Position numbers and translations under genes: made by a program | The notes under the pieces: model-generated | Database searches by the model: none | Seen by the model: the letters and a program-made list of their open reading frames with translations, nothing else | What the model was told of the DNA's origin: nothing | In this document: one piece after another, positions 1 to 9,268 of the stretch | Layout of the letters: each line of letters opens with the position of its first letter | Numbering within the stretch: position 1 is the first letter of the stretch | Assembly: GCA_022710975.1 (NCBI GenBank) | Contig: JAKLGA010000005.1 | Location: forward strand, 1 to 64,000 | DNA length: 64,000 nt | Reading direction: 5' to 3' | From: Myxococcota bacterium | Lineage (GTDB): Bacteria; Myxococcota; B64-G9

Positions 1-409
1 GCCCGCGCCGTCGCAGGAGTCCGGGTTGTCGCAGGCCGTGTTGGCCGGATCCCCGCAGACGAAGCCCGGGGCCTCGTGGTTCACCAGGCAGGCGCCCGCG
101 CCGTCGCAGGAGTCCGGGTTGTCGCAGGCCGTGTTGGCCGGATCCCCGCAGGCGAAGCCCGGGGCCTCGTGGTTCACCAGGCAGGCGCCCGCGCCGTCGC
201 AGGAGTCCGGGTTGTCGCAGTCCGTGTTGGCCGGATCCCCGCAGGCGAAGCCCGGGGCCTCGTGGTTCACCAGGCAGGCGCCCGCGTCATCGCAGGAGTC
301 CGGGTTGTCGCAGGCCGAGTTGGCCGGATCCCCGCAGGCGAAGCCCGGGGCCTCGTGGTTCACCAGGCAGGCGCCCGCGCCATCGCACGAGTCCGGGTTG
401 TCGCAGGCA
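1..409 (-). repeat. Tandem 93-bp coding repeats (5 copies, array continues off edge)
   Basis: Copies are anchored by TCGCANG at 11, 104, 197, 290 and 383, an exact 93-bp period equal to 31 codons. The encoded unit reads roughly CLVNHEAPGFACGDPAN then TACDNPDSCDGAGA. Copies differ at only a few bases (for example GAC/GGC near 58, GTCATC against GCCGTC near 287). Such DNA-level identity points to recent expansion or ongoing homogenisation, and copy number is likely to vary between strains or to be mis-assembled. Confidence 0.95.
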
Positions 410-2361
410 GAGTCCCCCGGGTTGCCGCAGGACGTGCCCACCGGGTCGAAGCAGCTGCCGGTGCCCTCATCGCAGCGGTTGCACTCGGTCTCCGGGCACG
501 GGTTCGTGCCGGCCAGGCACGCGCCTCCCACGCAGGTCTCGGCCCCGTCGCAGAAGTCGCCGTTGTCGCAGTCTCCGTCGCCCTGGCACTGCAGGCAGGT
601 GGAGTCCAGATCGTCGACAGCCAGATCGCAGTCGTTGTCCACGCCGTCCGCGCAGATCGCGTCACCGAACGGGCCCTCGAACACCCCGGGGTTCACCTCG
701 AAGGCCGCGTCGTCGCAGTCCGCGCCGCAGCCCAGGTTCAGCGGCCCGTACCCGTCCAGGTCCTCGTCCAGGGGCGCGCCGACGCAGCCCCCGCCCTGGC
801 AGGTGTCGCCCACGGTGCAGGCGTTCGCGTCGTCGCAGTCCAGGGTGTTGTCGGTGTTCGCGCAGCCGGCCCCCGCGTCGCAGGCGTCGTCGGTGCAGAC
901 GTTCCCGTCGTCGCAGTCCAGGACGAGCTGCACGAGGTCGCACTGGCCTGCCTGGCACACCACCTGGTTCCACCCGAGGGTGTCGCAGGTCCGCTCCCCG
1001 CACTCCTCACCCTCGTGGGCCGGGGCGTGCCCGCAGCCGGTGACGTCGTCGCAGCTGTCGTCCGTGCACAGGCTCAGGTCATCACACGCCAGGGCCTCGG
1101 TCCCGGTGCAGGCGCCGCTCTCGCAGATCGCCCGGCTCCAGCTCAGCCCCAGGCAGGCGCCCGCGCCGCAGGCGGTCCCGTCCACGACGGGCACCGGCAC
1201 GCAGGCGTCGCCCTGCTCGTCGCAGGCGCCCGTGTTGCAGGCGTCGGCCACGCCGCCGCAGTCGCGGGCCGGGCCACCGCACACGCCCGCGGCGCACACG
1301 TCCGGGAAGGTGCAGAAGAGCCCGTCCTCGCACGCGCCGCCCTCGTTGGCCGGCGGGTACTGGCAAGCGCCGCCCACGCACTCCACCCCGGTGCAGGCGT
1401 CGTTGTCGTCCGGGCAGTCCCCGATGCCCTGGCACTCGGCGCAGCCCGGGTCGGCGTCGTCGGCGAGGGTGTCGCAGTCGTTGTCCACGCCGTCGGTACA
1501 GCTCCCGGCCGTGGCCAGGTCCTCGGGCGGCGGGTTCTCGATCGTCGGGTGATCGCAGCGGTCGAAGTCGTCGTCGCACAGATCCTGCGTGCAGGCGTCG
1601 GCGTCGCTGCAGTCGGGCGGTGTCTCCACGCACACCCCGTCCACGCACGCGAGGGCGCCGGTGCAGAACAGCCCGTCGTCCGGGCAGTCCGCGACCACGA
1701 GGCACCCCTGGCAGCCGAGGTCGGCGTCGTCGGTCTGTCCGTCGCAGTCGTTGTCCAGGCCGTCCGCGCAGCTCCCGGCCGCGCCCAGCCCCTCGGACGG
1801 CGGGTCAGTGATCGGCGGGTGCGAGCACTGGTCGCTGTCCTCGTCGCACAGGTCCTGGGTGCAGGCGTCCAGATCCGCGCAGTCCGGCGGGACCTCCGCG
1901 CAAAGGCCGTCCACGCAGTCGGGCGTGCCCGTGCACCATAGGCCGTCGTCCGGGCAGTCCACCGGGGAGGCGCAGGCCACCTCCGCGGCGCGCACCTGGG
2001 CCACGTCGCGAGCCGAGTCCAGCCGACCGTCGTTCACCACCAGACCCACCAGGTAGGTGCCCGCGAGGTCCGGGGTGAGCTCGACCTGGGGCTGGCGGGC
2101 CTGGACCGGGTCGAGCCGGGCCAGGCTCCCGGCCGGCGCCGCGAGCAGGCTCCACGCATGGCCCGCGAGGACGTCCCCATCGGGGTCGAACGAGGCGCTT
2201 CCGTCGAGGACGACCGGGGTCCCTGGCAGGGTGGTCCGGTCTGGACCCGCCTGGGCCACGGGCGGCCGGTTCGGACCGGGGACATCGTCGCTGCAGGCCG
2301 CCGTTGCAAGTGCCATCCCAAGCAGGAAGCCACCGCCGCCGAGGCGCCTCGTCAGGCTCAT
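1..2361 (-). CDS. Cysteine-rich repeat lipoprotein, partial (C-terminus beyond left edge)
   Basis: This frame is open from an ATG at 2361 to the window edge: 787 codons, no stop. The ATG has an SD-like AGGGGTGA upstream. Residues 1-23 look like a lipoprotein signal peptide ending in lipobox TAAC (Cys23), so the product is probably tethered to the envelope. Residues ~32-125 resemble a PKD/REJ-type Ig-like domain (begins PPVAQAGPD, contains LDGSASFDPDGD). The rest is a chain of Cys/Asp-rich modules (CPDDG..C, DCDDGN.CT) of the sort called Myxococcus cysteine-rich repeats. A MopE-like stretch (DLDGYG...CGADCDD) lies near residue 530, and the chain ends in near-identical 31-residue repeats. It shares the PKD plus DCDD layout with the M14 peptidase at 44625. 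Surface adhesion or metal binding is inference only; no catalytic domain is visible. The long plus-strand frame at 76-1941 is its shadow. Confidence 0.88.
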   Translation of the reverse strand, partial: MSLTRRLGGGGFLLGMALATAACSDDVPGPNRPPVAQAGPDRTTLPGTPVVLDGSASFDPDGDVLAGHAWSLLAAPAGSLARLDPVQARQPQVELTPDLAGTYLVGLVVNDGRLDSARDVAQVRAAEVACASPVDCPDDGLWCTGTPDCVDGLCAEVPPDCADLDACTQDLCDEDSDQCSHPPITDPPSEGLGAAGSCADGLDNDCDGQTDDADLGCQGCLVVADCPDDGLFCTGALACVDGVCVETPPDCSDADACTQDLCDDDFDRCDHPTIENPPPEDLATAGSCTDGVDNDCDTLADDADPGCAECQGIGDCPDDNDACTGVECVGGACQYPPANEGGACEDGLFCTFPDVCAAGVCGGPARDCGGVADACNTGACDEQGDACVPVPVVDGTACGAGACLGLSWSRAICESGACTGTEALACDDLSLCTDDSCDDVTGCGHAPAHEGEECGERTCDTLGWNQVVCQAGQCDLVQLVLDCDDGNVCTDDACDAGAGCANTDNTLDCDDANACTVGDTCQGGGCVGAPLDEDLDGYGPLNLGCGADCDDAAFEVNPGVFEGPFGDAICADGVDNDCDLAVDDLDSTCLQCQGDGDCDNGDFCDGAETCVGGACLAGTNPCPETECNRCDEGTGSCFDPVGTSCGNPGDSACDNPDSCDGAGACLVNHEAPGFACGDPANSACDNPDSCDDAGACLVNHEAPGFACGDPANTDCDNPDSCDGAGACLVNHEAPGFACGDPANTACDNPDSCDGAGACLVNHEAPGFVCGDPANTACDNPDSCDGAG

Positions 2362-2427
2362 GATTTCACCCCTGCTCGCACCGGTCGGGCGACCCCGAGC
2401 TCGCTCCACCGGGTTGGAATTCACCCA

Positions 2428-2456
2428 ATAGTACCAGGATTTTCCCCGGGTGGACA
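2428..2456 (-). promoter_or_regulatory. Possible promoter of the cysteine-rich lipoprotein gene
   Basis: On the minus strand TGTCCA, a 17-nt spacer and TACTAT lie about 70 nt before the ATG at 2361. The -10 is good and the -35 poor. Prediction only. Confidence 0.35.
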
Positions 2457-2507
2457 GATCCCGGCCCCAGAACGCAGGGCGCCGTTTCGGCTTGCAGGGA
2501 CCGAGGG

Positions 2508-2537
2508 TTGCAGTCGGGCTCGGGCCGGTGGTAGCGT
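2508..2537 (+). promoter_or_regulatory. Promoter, leaderless type, for the thioesterase gene
   Basis: TTGCAG, an 18-nt spacer and TAGCGT (2532-2537). The ATG at 2547 starts only 9 nt after the -10 box and has no purine-rich SD before it (CCCTCCCCC), so transcription should begin at or next to the start codon. The same geometry recurs at several genes in this window. Confidence 0.55.
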
Positions 2538-2546
2538 CCCTCCCCC

Positions 2547-3293
2547 ATGCAGGGTAAGTTCTCCACTCGCCTGGACGTGCGCTATCAGGACACGGACTCG
2601 AACCTGCGCATGACCCCGATCGCGCTGCTGGGCGCCATGCAGGAGGCGGCCGTCCTGCACGCCGAGGCGGTCGGCCAGGGCGTCGCCTGGCACGCGGCCA
2701 GGGCGCGAGTATGGATGGTGGTGCAGACCTGGGCCCGCATCGCCCGGCTGCCCACCTGGCGCACCCAGGTGACGGTCACCACCTGGGCCACCGAGATGGG
2801 CCGGCTGCTGTCCAAGCGCGAGTTCCTGGTCGAGGACGAGGCCGGCGAACTGGTGCGGGCCAGCACCCTGTGGGCCTTCCTGGACACCCAGGCGCGCCAG
2901 GTCACGCGGGTCCCGGCCGAGGTGGCCTCGGCCTACCCGCTGGTCGCGGAGCGCCTGCTCGGCCGTGGGCTACCCCGCCCGCGGCCCTGTCCGCACCCGG
3001 AGCGGGAGCTCCCCATGCTCGCCCGCCGGCGGGACCTCGACTCCAACGGCCACGTGAACAACCTGCGCCACCTGGAGTGGATGCTGGACTGCCTGCCGGA
3101 GCTCCCCCCCGAGGCCGCGATCCGCGAGCTCAACATCCGTTACCAGCGGGAGATCCTGCCCGGCGCGCGCGCGCTCGTCCGCCTGGCCCGGCTGGCCCCG
3201 CAGCCCGGCGCGGGCCCGCGCTTCTGCCACGAGATCGCCGACGCCGTGAGCGGCGAGCGCCTGTCCACCGCCGAAACGACCTGGTCGGAGTGA
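2547..3293 (+). CDS. Acyl-ACP thioesterase family protein
   Basis: A 248-residue double-hotdog protein of the acyl-ACP thioesterase (FatA/FatB) type. These enzymes hydrolyse acyl-ACP thioesters in the cytoplasm and release free fatty acids. The N-terminal hotdog begins with the family-like RLDVRYQDTDSN. The second hotdog starts near residue 150 and carries RRDLDSNGHVNN, the Asn/His active-site strand of the family. Length fits bacterial members. No signal peptide. The ATG directly follows a -10-like TAGCGT, so the mRNA may be leaderless. The gene converges on the poly(A) polymerase gene with 5 bp between stop codons. Substrate chain length cannot be read from sequence. Confidence 0.85.
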   Translation: MQGKFSTRLDVRYQDTDSNLRMTPIALLGAMQEAAVLHAEAVGQGVAWHAARARVWMVVQTWARIARLPTWRTQVTVTTWATEMGRLLSKREFLVEDEAGELVRASTLWAFLDTQARQVTRVPAEVASAYPLVAERLLGRGLPRPRPCPHPERELPMLARRRDLDSNGHVNNLRHLEWMLDCLPELPPEAAIRELNIRYQREILPGARALVRLARLAPQPGAGPRFCHEIADAVSGERLSTAETTWSE

Positions 3294-3298
3294 GCAGC

Positions 3299-4732
3299 TC
3301 AGGCGGCCCCGCCGGGGGAGACCCCGGTCTCGACCGGCCGGGGCCGGGGGCGACGGCGACGACGGCGCCTGCGGCGCGGTGGGTCGCCGGAGGCGCCCGC
3401 GGGCGCCTCCGGGGACTCCGGCTCGGGCTCGGGCAGGTCGTCTGCCTCGGCCCCCGGGGACGGCTCCGCGGCCGCGCCCCCCTCGGGCTGCATCAGCTGG
3501 CGCAGCCGGTCGAGGGTGCGGCGGTGCCGGCCGGTGGCCCGCACGCCCAGCTCGAAGAGATCGAGGAGCTCCGGCAGCTGCAGCCGGCGGCCCAGCCCGC
3601 GCGGCATGCTCTGGCTGCGGTTGAGCAGGCACAGCCGGCGGTGGAGCACGGTGAGTTGCTGGATGCGCTCCGCCTCCCAACGCGGCAGGCGCAGCCGCTC
3701 GATGAGCGGCTTCAGCAGCGCGCGCACCACGTCCCCGACGGGCTGGCCCGGCTTGAGGCCGTAGGCGGCCGCGCCGCCGTCGGCGGCGTCCAGCACCGGG
3801 TGCAGCAGCAGGACCGACAGCAACACGGGCGAGGTCAGCCCCTCGCGCTGGCTGCGGTCGAGCGCGCGCAGGTGGGCCCACAGGCCCGCGCCTGGATCGC
3901 GCTCCTCGCCCCGTTCCAGCGCCCGCCCCAGGTAGCGGGCCACCTCGGGCAGCATGACCTCGAGCAGGCCCCCCATCCAGAGCAGGCGGAACGACTCGGC
4001 CGCGGCGCCGCCGCGCAGCATGCGCACGATCTCCTCGAGCAGCCGCGGCGGGGCCGCCAGGGACAGGGCCTGGCGGTGCCGCACCACGGCCCGCCAGGTG
4101 GCCGGATCGATCTCGAAGCCCAGCCGGGCGGCGAACTTCACCGCCCGGAGCGAGCGCACCGGGTCCTCCTGGACACGCACATCCGGATCGCCGATGAAGC
4201 GCAGCCGCCGGGCGACCAGGTCCTCGAGGCCGCCCACGTAGTCGATCAGCGCCCGCCCGACCGGATCGTAGAACAGCGCGTTGATGGTGAAGTCGCGGCG
4301 GTAGGCGTCCTCCTGCTCTGTGCCGAACACGTTGTCCGAGCGGATCAGCAGCTCTCCCTCCTGCGGTGCCTCGGCCGCCGCGCGGAAGGTGGCCGTCTCG
4401 ATGATCTTGTCCTGGAAGTGGATGTGGGCCAGGCGGAACCGGCGGCCGATCAGGCGGCAGTTGCGGAAGACCTTGCGGATCTCCTGGGGCGGAGCCGAGG
4501 TGGCCACGTCGAAGTCCTTGGGGGTCAACCGCAGCAGGAGGTCGCGCACGCAGCCTCCCACCAGGTAGGCCACGTGTCCGAAGCGCTGCAGGCGCCGGAC
4601 CACCTTGAGCGCGTCGGGATCGATCTGCGTGGGGGTGATGCAGCGGGTCGGGATGCTCACCGGCGCCGCGGTGGATGCGCAGGGCGGATGGATTGTCTCG
4701 CAGTCGGCAGGCTGCTCACGGGGCGGGACCAT
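3299..4732 (-). CDS. pcnB: Poly(A) polymerase I / tRNA nucleotidyltransferase family
   Basis: A 477-residue class II nucleotidyltransferase. The head domain shows LVGGCVRD, DFDVAT with the metal-binding aspartates, and RRDFTINALFYDP. The stretch RNCRLIGRRFRLAH is the signature that separates PcnB-type poly(A) polymerases from CCA-adding enzymes. A C-terminal run of arginines (ten in a row) followed by PRPRP resembles the basic tail of PcnB proteins and probably binds RNA. Expected role: adding 3' poly(A) tails that promote RNA decay. I chose the ATG at 4732 because the frame upstream (to 5518) is only the shadow of radC on the other strand. The gene is divergent from radC, with a strong palindrome in between. 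Confidence 0.88.
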   Translation of the reverse strand: MVPPREQPADCETIHPPCASTAAPVSIPTRCITPTQIDPDALKVVRRLQRFGHVAYLVGGCVRDLLLRLTPKDFDVATSAPPQEIRKVFRNCRLIGRRFRLAHIHFQDKIIETATFRAAAEAPQEGELLIRSDNVFGTEQEDAYRRDFTINALFYDPVGRALIDYVGGLEDLVARRLRFIGDPDVRVQEDPVRSLRAVKFAARLGFEIDPATWRAVVRHRQALSLAAPPRLLEEIVRMLRGGAAAESFRLLWMGGLLEVMLPEVARYLGRALERGEERDPGAGLWAHLRALDRSQREGLTSPVLLSVLLLHPVLDAADGGAAAYGLKPGQPVGDVVRALLKPLIERLRLPRWEAERIQQLTVLHRRLCLLNRSQSMPRGLGRRLQLPELLDLFELGVRATGRHRRTLDRLRQLMQPEGGAAAEPSPGAEADDLPEPEPESPEAPAGASGDPPRRRRRRRRRPRPRPVETGVSPGGAA

Positions 4733-4802
4733 GGGGGGAGAAGATACATGAGGCCCGCGCCCCAGGCAAGCGCCAGTCGGCGGTCGGCCCGCGGCCGGAG
4801 GG

Positions 4803-4821
4803 GTGTCCGGAATCCGGACAC
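4803..4821. promoter_or_regulatory. Perfect 9-1-9 palindrome between pcnB and radC
   Basis: GTGTCCGGAATCCGGACAC is a perfect inverted repeat with 9-bp arms around one central base. It lies 71 bp before the pcnB start and ~135 bp before radC. A related half site, GTGTCCGGGAC, occurs at 4930-4940 in the radC leader. This looks like the binding site of a dimeric regulator; there is no T-run, so a terminator is unlikely. Confidence 0.6.
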
Positions 4822-4955
4822 TCGACCGGCCGGCAGCGGATCCTGTGAGCAGGCCGAACGCATAGTTTCCGCACGGCTGGCGCCGCCCGGGTCCCTGGGC
4901 ACATGGCTTGCTAAGCGCTCTCCGGGGCGGTGTCCGGGACGGGGAGGTGGGAGCG

Positions 4956-5621
4956 GTGGCGTGGGATGAATCGCCCGCGGAGCGGCTGGCGCGCCTGGGG
5001 GAGGAGGCGCTGGCCGAGCACGAGCTGCTGGCCCTGCTGCTGGGTGGCTCGTCCGCGGACCGGGCAGGCCTCGGCCGGGCGCTCGGGGTGCTGCAGGCCG
5101 CGGGCGGACTCCAGGGCCTGGCCCGCCGCTCCATGGAGGAGGTGAGGCGTCTGCCGGGCCTGGGATCCGTCCGCGCCAGGCGCGTCAAGGCGGCCCTGGA
5201 GCTCGGCCGACGGGCGGCCCTCCCCTGTCCGCCCCGCGGACGCGTGCTCGCCTCGGCCGCCGACGTGGCGCAGTGGTTCCGGGGCCGGCTCCAGGACCGG
5301 AGCCGGGAGGGGCTGCACGCCCTGCTGCTCGACAGCAAGAACCGGCCGCTGCGCCGGCTGGTCCTGGCCGAGGGGACCTGGAACAGCTGCCCCGTGGACC
5401 CGCGCGTGGTGTTCTCGGCCTGCCTGCGCTGGGGCGCGCCCGCGGTCCTGCTGGTGCACAACCACCCCTCGGGCGATCCCAGCCCGAGCCCGGACGACGT
5501 GTCCATCACCGAGCGCATGCTGCGGGCCGGCCAGCTGCTGGGGGTGCGGGTGGTCGATCACCTGATCGTCGGGCGGGAGGGATTCACCTCGCTGGCCGAA
5601 CGCGGGCTCCTGGGACCGTGA
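4956..5621 (+). CDS. radC: RadC/YicR-family JAB-domain protein
   Basis: A 221-residue RadC family protein. Residues ~1-85 form the helix-hairpin-helix-like N-terminal region (ESPAERLARLG; LPGLGSVRARRVKAALELGRR). The C-terminal JAB1/MPN+ metalloprotease-like domain carries the zinc motif HNHPSGDPSPSPDD. Despite its name the family's role in DNA repair is unproven. I chose GTG 4956 over TTG 4908 because GGGAGGTGGG ends a few bases upstream and the protein then starts next to the conserved WDESPAERL. The gene is divergent from pcnB and is followed by the porin promoter. Confidence 0.85.
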   Translation: MAWDESPAERLARLGEEALAEHELLALLLGGSSADRAGLGRALGVLQAAGGLQGLARRSMEEVRRLPGLGSVRARRVKAALELGRRAALPCPPRGRVLASAADVAQWFRGRLQDRSREGLHALLLDSKNRPLRRLVLAEGTWNSCPVDPRVVFSACLRWGAPAVLLVHNHPSGDPSPSPDDVSITERMLRAGQLLGVRVVDHLIVGREGFTSLAERGLLGP

Positions 5622-5652
5622 GGCCTCCCTCCGGGCGGACGCCACACACCTC

Positions 5653-5682
5653 TTGACATCCCCGTCAAGGCATCGCTACTTT
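5653..5682 (+). promoter_or_regulatory. Promoter with overlapping dyad operator (porin gene)
   Basis: A perfect -35 TTGACA (5653-5658), an 18-nt spacer and TACTTT (5677-5682; CTACTT if the spacer is 17). The -35 is part of the dyad TTGACATCCCCGTCAA (5653-5668, 5-bp perfect arms). An almost identical dyad covers the -35 of acs at 7118, which suggests one repressor for both genes. Confidence 0.65.
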
Positions 5683-5731
5683 CCGGGCGACCCAGCGTAG
5701 CCATCCATCCACCCGACGAAAGGAGTGGGAC

Positions 5732-7096
5732 TTGAAGACCACGAGAACGATGTTGAGCATGGTCCTGTGCCTGGCGTTGACCGGTTGGGCGTTGCCTGTC
5801 CTGGCCCAGGACGGGGGAGACAAGGGCGACGGCTCGAGCAGCGGCTCCGGCGGCGGCGGCTTCGAGGGCTGGAAGGAGGGCGACCCGCCCAAGCCGGCCG
5901 AGGAGCCCAAGCCCGCCGAGCAGCCCAAGCCCGTCGAGGAGCCCAAGCCCGCCGAGCAGCCCAAGCCCGCCGAGGTCGGCCTGGGCGCCAACGCGCCCGG
6001 CAGCCACGAGAGCTTCATCCCCAAGGTGGATCTCCGCTACGGCTCGGTGCAGCTCATGGGCGTGTTCCAGGCCCTGATGGCGAGCAACGTGTGGATCAAC
6101 GACGACGACGCCACCGCCGGCATCCCGGACATCGACAACACCTTCACCTTCAAGCTGCAGCGGGCCCGCATCATGCTGAAGGGCCACGTGGCCAGCGAGA
6201 ACCTCGAGTACTTCTTCCAGGGCGAGGCGGTCAACACGCTCTCCTTCGCCCTGGACGCGTACCTCAACTACAAGATCAAGTTCGGCGACCAACTGCTCCA
6301 GATCCGGGCCGGCCGTTTCGTGCCCGACTTCAGCTTCATGATGCCGCGCAACACGGCGGACCTGGCCGCCATCAACTACCCGGTCTACATCGGTGGGGCG
6401 TCCGGCAACATGGGCGTCGGCGGCGTCATGGCGCTCTGGCGTCAGGTCGGCCTGCAGCTCACCTATTCGCCGGTCGCGGACCTCAGCGTGATGTTCGGCG
6501 CGTTCAACGGCCTGTTCGCCGACCCGTTCGTCGTCCGGCCGGCCGAGGCCTACATGCAGGCCTGGGACATCTCGGTGAACGGGGTGACCTACAGCAGCCT
6601 GACCGACAACAACAAGATGAAGGACTTCCTGCTGAGCGTGAACTACAAGCTCGGGAACGCCTCCATCGCCCTCTCGAACTGGTTCAGCTCGCCGCCCAAC
6701 CAGAACGGTGACGAGGACAACGACTTCATCTACATGGGCGTGCTGGGCGGCGAGTGGAACAACAACAAGTTCCACGTGGTGGGCGAGTTCGCCTGCCGGA
6801 CCATCATGTACGCCGACGACGGCCGCGACAACATCTACTCCTTCGCCCTGTGGGGGCACTTCGGCTACCGCCTCACGGACCTGCTTGAGGTGGTCGGCCG
6901 GCTGGACTGGTTCGAACCCAACATCGAGGACGACACCAACAACGACGTGCTGCGCCTGACCGCAGGCCTCCACCTGTGGCTCGAGGAAAAGCACTTCCGG
7001 GTGCTGACCAACCTCTTCTGGGACATGCCGCTGGAGAACTTCGACGACCGCGTCGTGGCCATGGGGATCCAGGTCCAGGCCGCCGCGCTTTGGTGA
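5732..7096 (+). CDS. Outer-membrane porin (phosphate-selective porin O/P-like)
   Basis: A 454-residue predicted outer-membrane beta-barrel. Residues 1-26 are a signal peptide (cleavage near VLA-QDG). Residues ~30-80 are low complexity: a Gly/Ser stretch, then PKPAE/PKPVE repeats that may span the periplasm or bind peptidoglycan. From ~90 on, alternating amphipathic strands run to a C-terminal Trp, as BAM substrates require. The pattern FKLQRARIMLKGHV...YFFQGE...LLQIRAGRFVPDFS resembles OprO/OprP-like porins. The start is TTG 5732, with AAAGGAG 7 nt upstream. The dyad over its promoter, shared with acsA just downstream, hints at uptake of an acetate-related substrate; this is inference. Confidence 0.8.
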   Translation: MKTTRTMLSMVLCLALTGWALPVLAQDGGDKGDGSSSGSGGGGFEGWKEGDPPKPAEEPKPAEQPKPVEEPKPAEQPKPAEVGLGANAPGSHESFIPKVDLRYGSVQLMGVFQALMASNVWINDDDATAGIPDIDNTFTFKLQRARIMLKGHVASENLEYFFQGEAVNTLSFALDAYLNYKIKFGDQLLQIRAGRFVPDFSFMMPRNTADLAAINYPVYIGGASGNMGVGGVMALWRQVGLQLTYSPVADLSVMFGAFNGLFADPFVVRPAEAYMQAWDISVNGVTYSSLTDNNKMKDFLLSVNYKLGNASIALSNWFSSPPNQNGDEDNDFIYMGVLGGEWNNNKFHVVGEFACRTIMYADDGRDNIYSFALWGHFGYRLTDLLEVVGRLDWFEPNIEDDTNNDVLRLTAGLHLWLEEKHFRVLTNLFWDMPLENFDDRVVAMGIQVQAAALW

Positions 7097-7117
7097 TCCG
7101 CCCCGTCCCGGTTTGAC

Positions 7118-7146
7118 TTGACAGCCCTGTCAACCTGCGTTACAAG
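7118..7146 (+). promoter_or_regulatory. acsA promoter with overlapping dyad operator
   Basis: TTGACA (7118-7123), a 17-nt spacer and TACAAG (7141-7146). The -35 lies in the dyad TTGACAGCCCTGTCAA (7118-7133) with perfect 7-bp arms and a 2-bp centre. It matches the porin operator at 5653 in 14 of 16 positions. Confidence 0.7.
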
Positions 7147-7190
7147 CCGAGGCGGATTTCCTCCGGGAAGTCCACGGATCACGGCACCAA

Positions 7191-7211
7191 AACGGTCGTG
7201 AGAACGGTCGT
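7191..7211 (+). repeat. 9-bp direct repeats in the acsA leader
   Basis: AACGGTCGT occurs at 7191-7199 and 7203-7211, a 12-bp period, inside the untranslated leader and just before the ribosome binding site AAAGGAGAGG. The outer bases AAAACG and CGTTTT are also inverted. This could be a second regulator site or an RNA element. Confidence 0.5.
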
Positions 7212-7235
7212 TTTCAACCAAAGGAGAGGTGTTCG

Positions 7236-9212
<1,977 letters not shown>

Positions 9213-9238
9213 GCCCGCGGACTGCTCGCGTGTGAGCC

Positions 9239-9268
9239 ACGGCCCCCCCTCCCGGGGGGGCCGTTTTT
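9239..9268 (+). terminator. Rho-independent terminator of acsA
   Basis: An inverted repeat ACGGCCCCCC / GGGGGGCCGT with a short loop is followed by TTTTT (9264-9268). It lies 26 nt after the acsA stop. The T-run touches the stop codon of the convergent aldehyde-dehydrogenase-like gene. Confidence 0.9.

Noticed and set aside
1-409. Regular repeats considered as a CRISPR array
   Set aside because: No unique spacers; the whole 93-bp unit repeats and is in frame. The same holds for the 156-bp array at 46884.
76-1941. 621-codon plus-strand open frame
   Set aside because: It mirrors the minus-strand Cys-rich gene codon for codon; the reverse frame has a signal peptide, domains and repeats, this one only Val/Ala/Arg-rich low complexity.
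2711-4969. 752-codon plus-strand frame across the thioesterase and pcnB genes
   Set aside because: Covers two well-supported genes on different strands and has no recognisable domain.
4733-5518. Upstream extension of the pcnB frame
   Set aside because: Lies opposite radC and shows only Ser/Arg/Pro-rich shadow sequence; PcnB homology begins just after ATG 4732.
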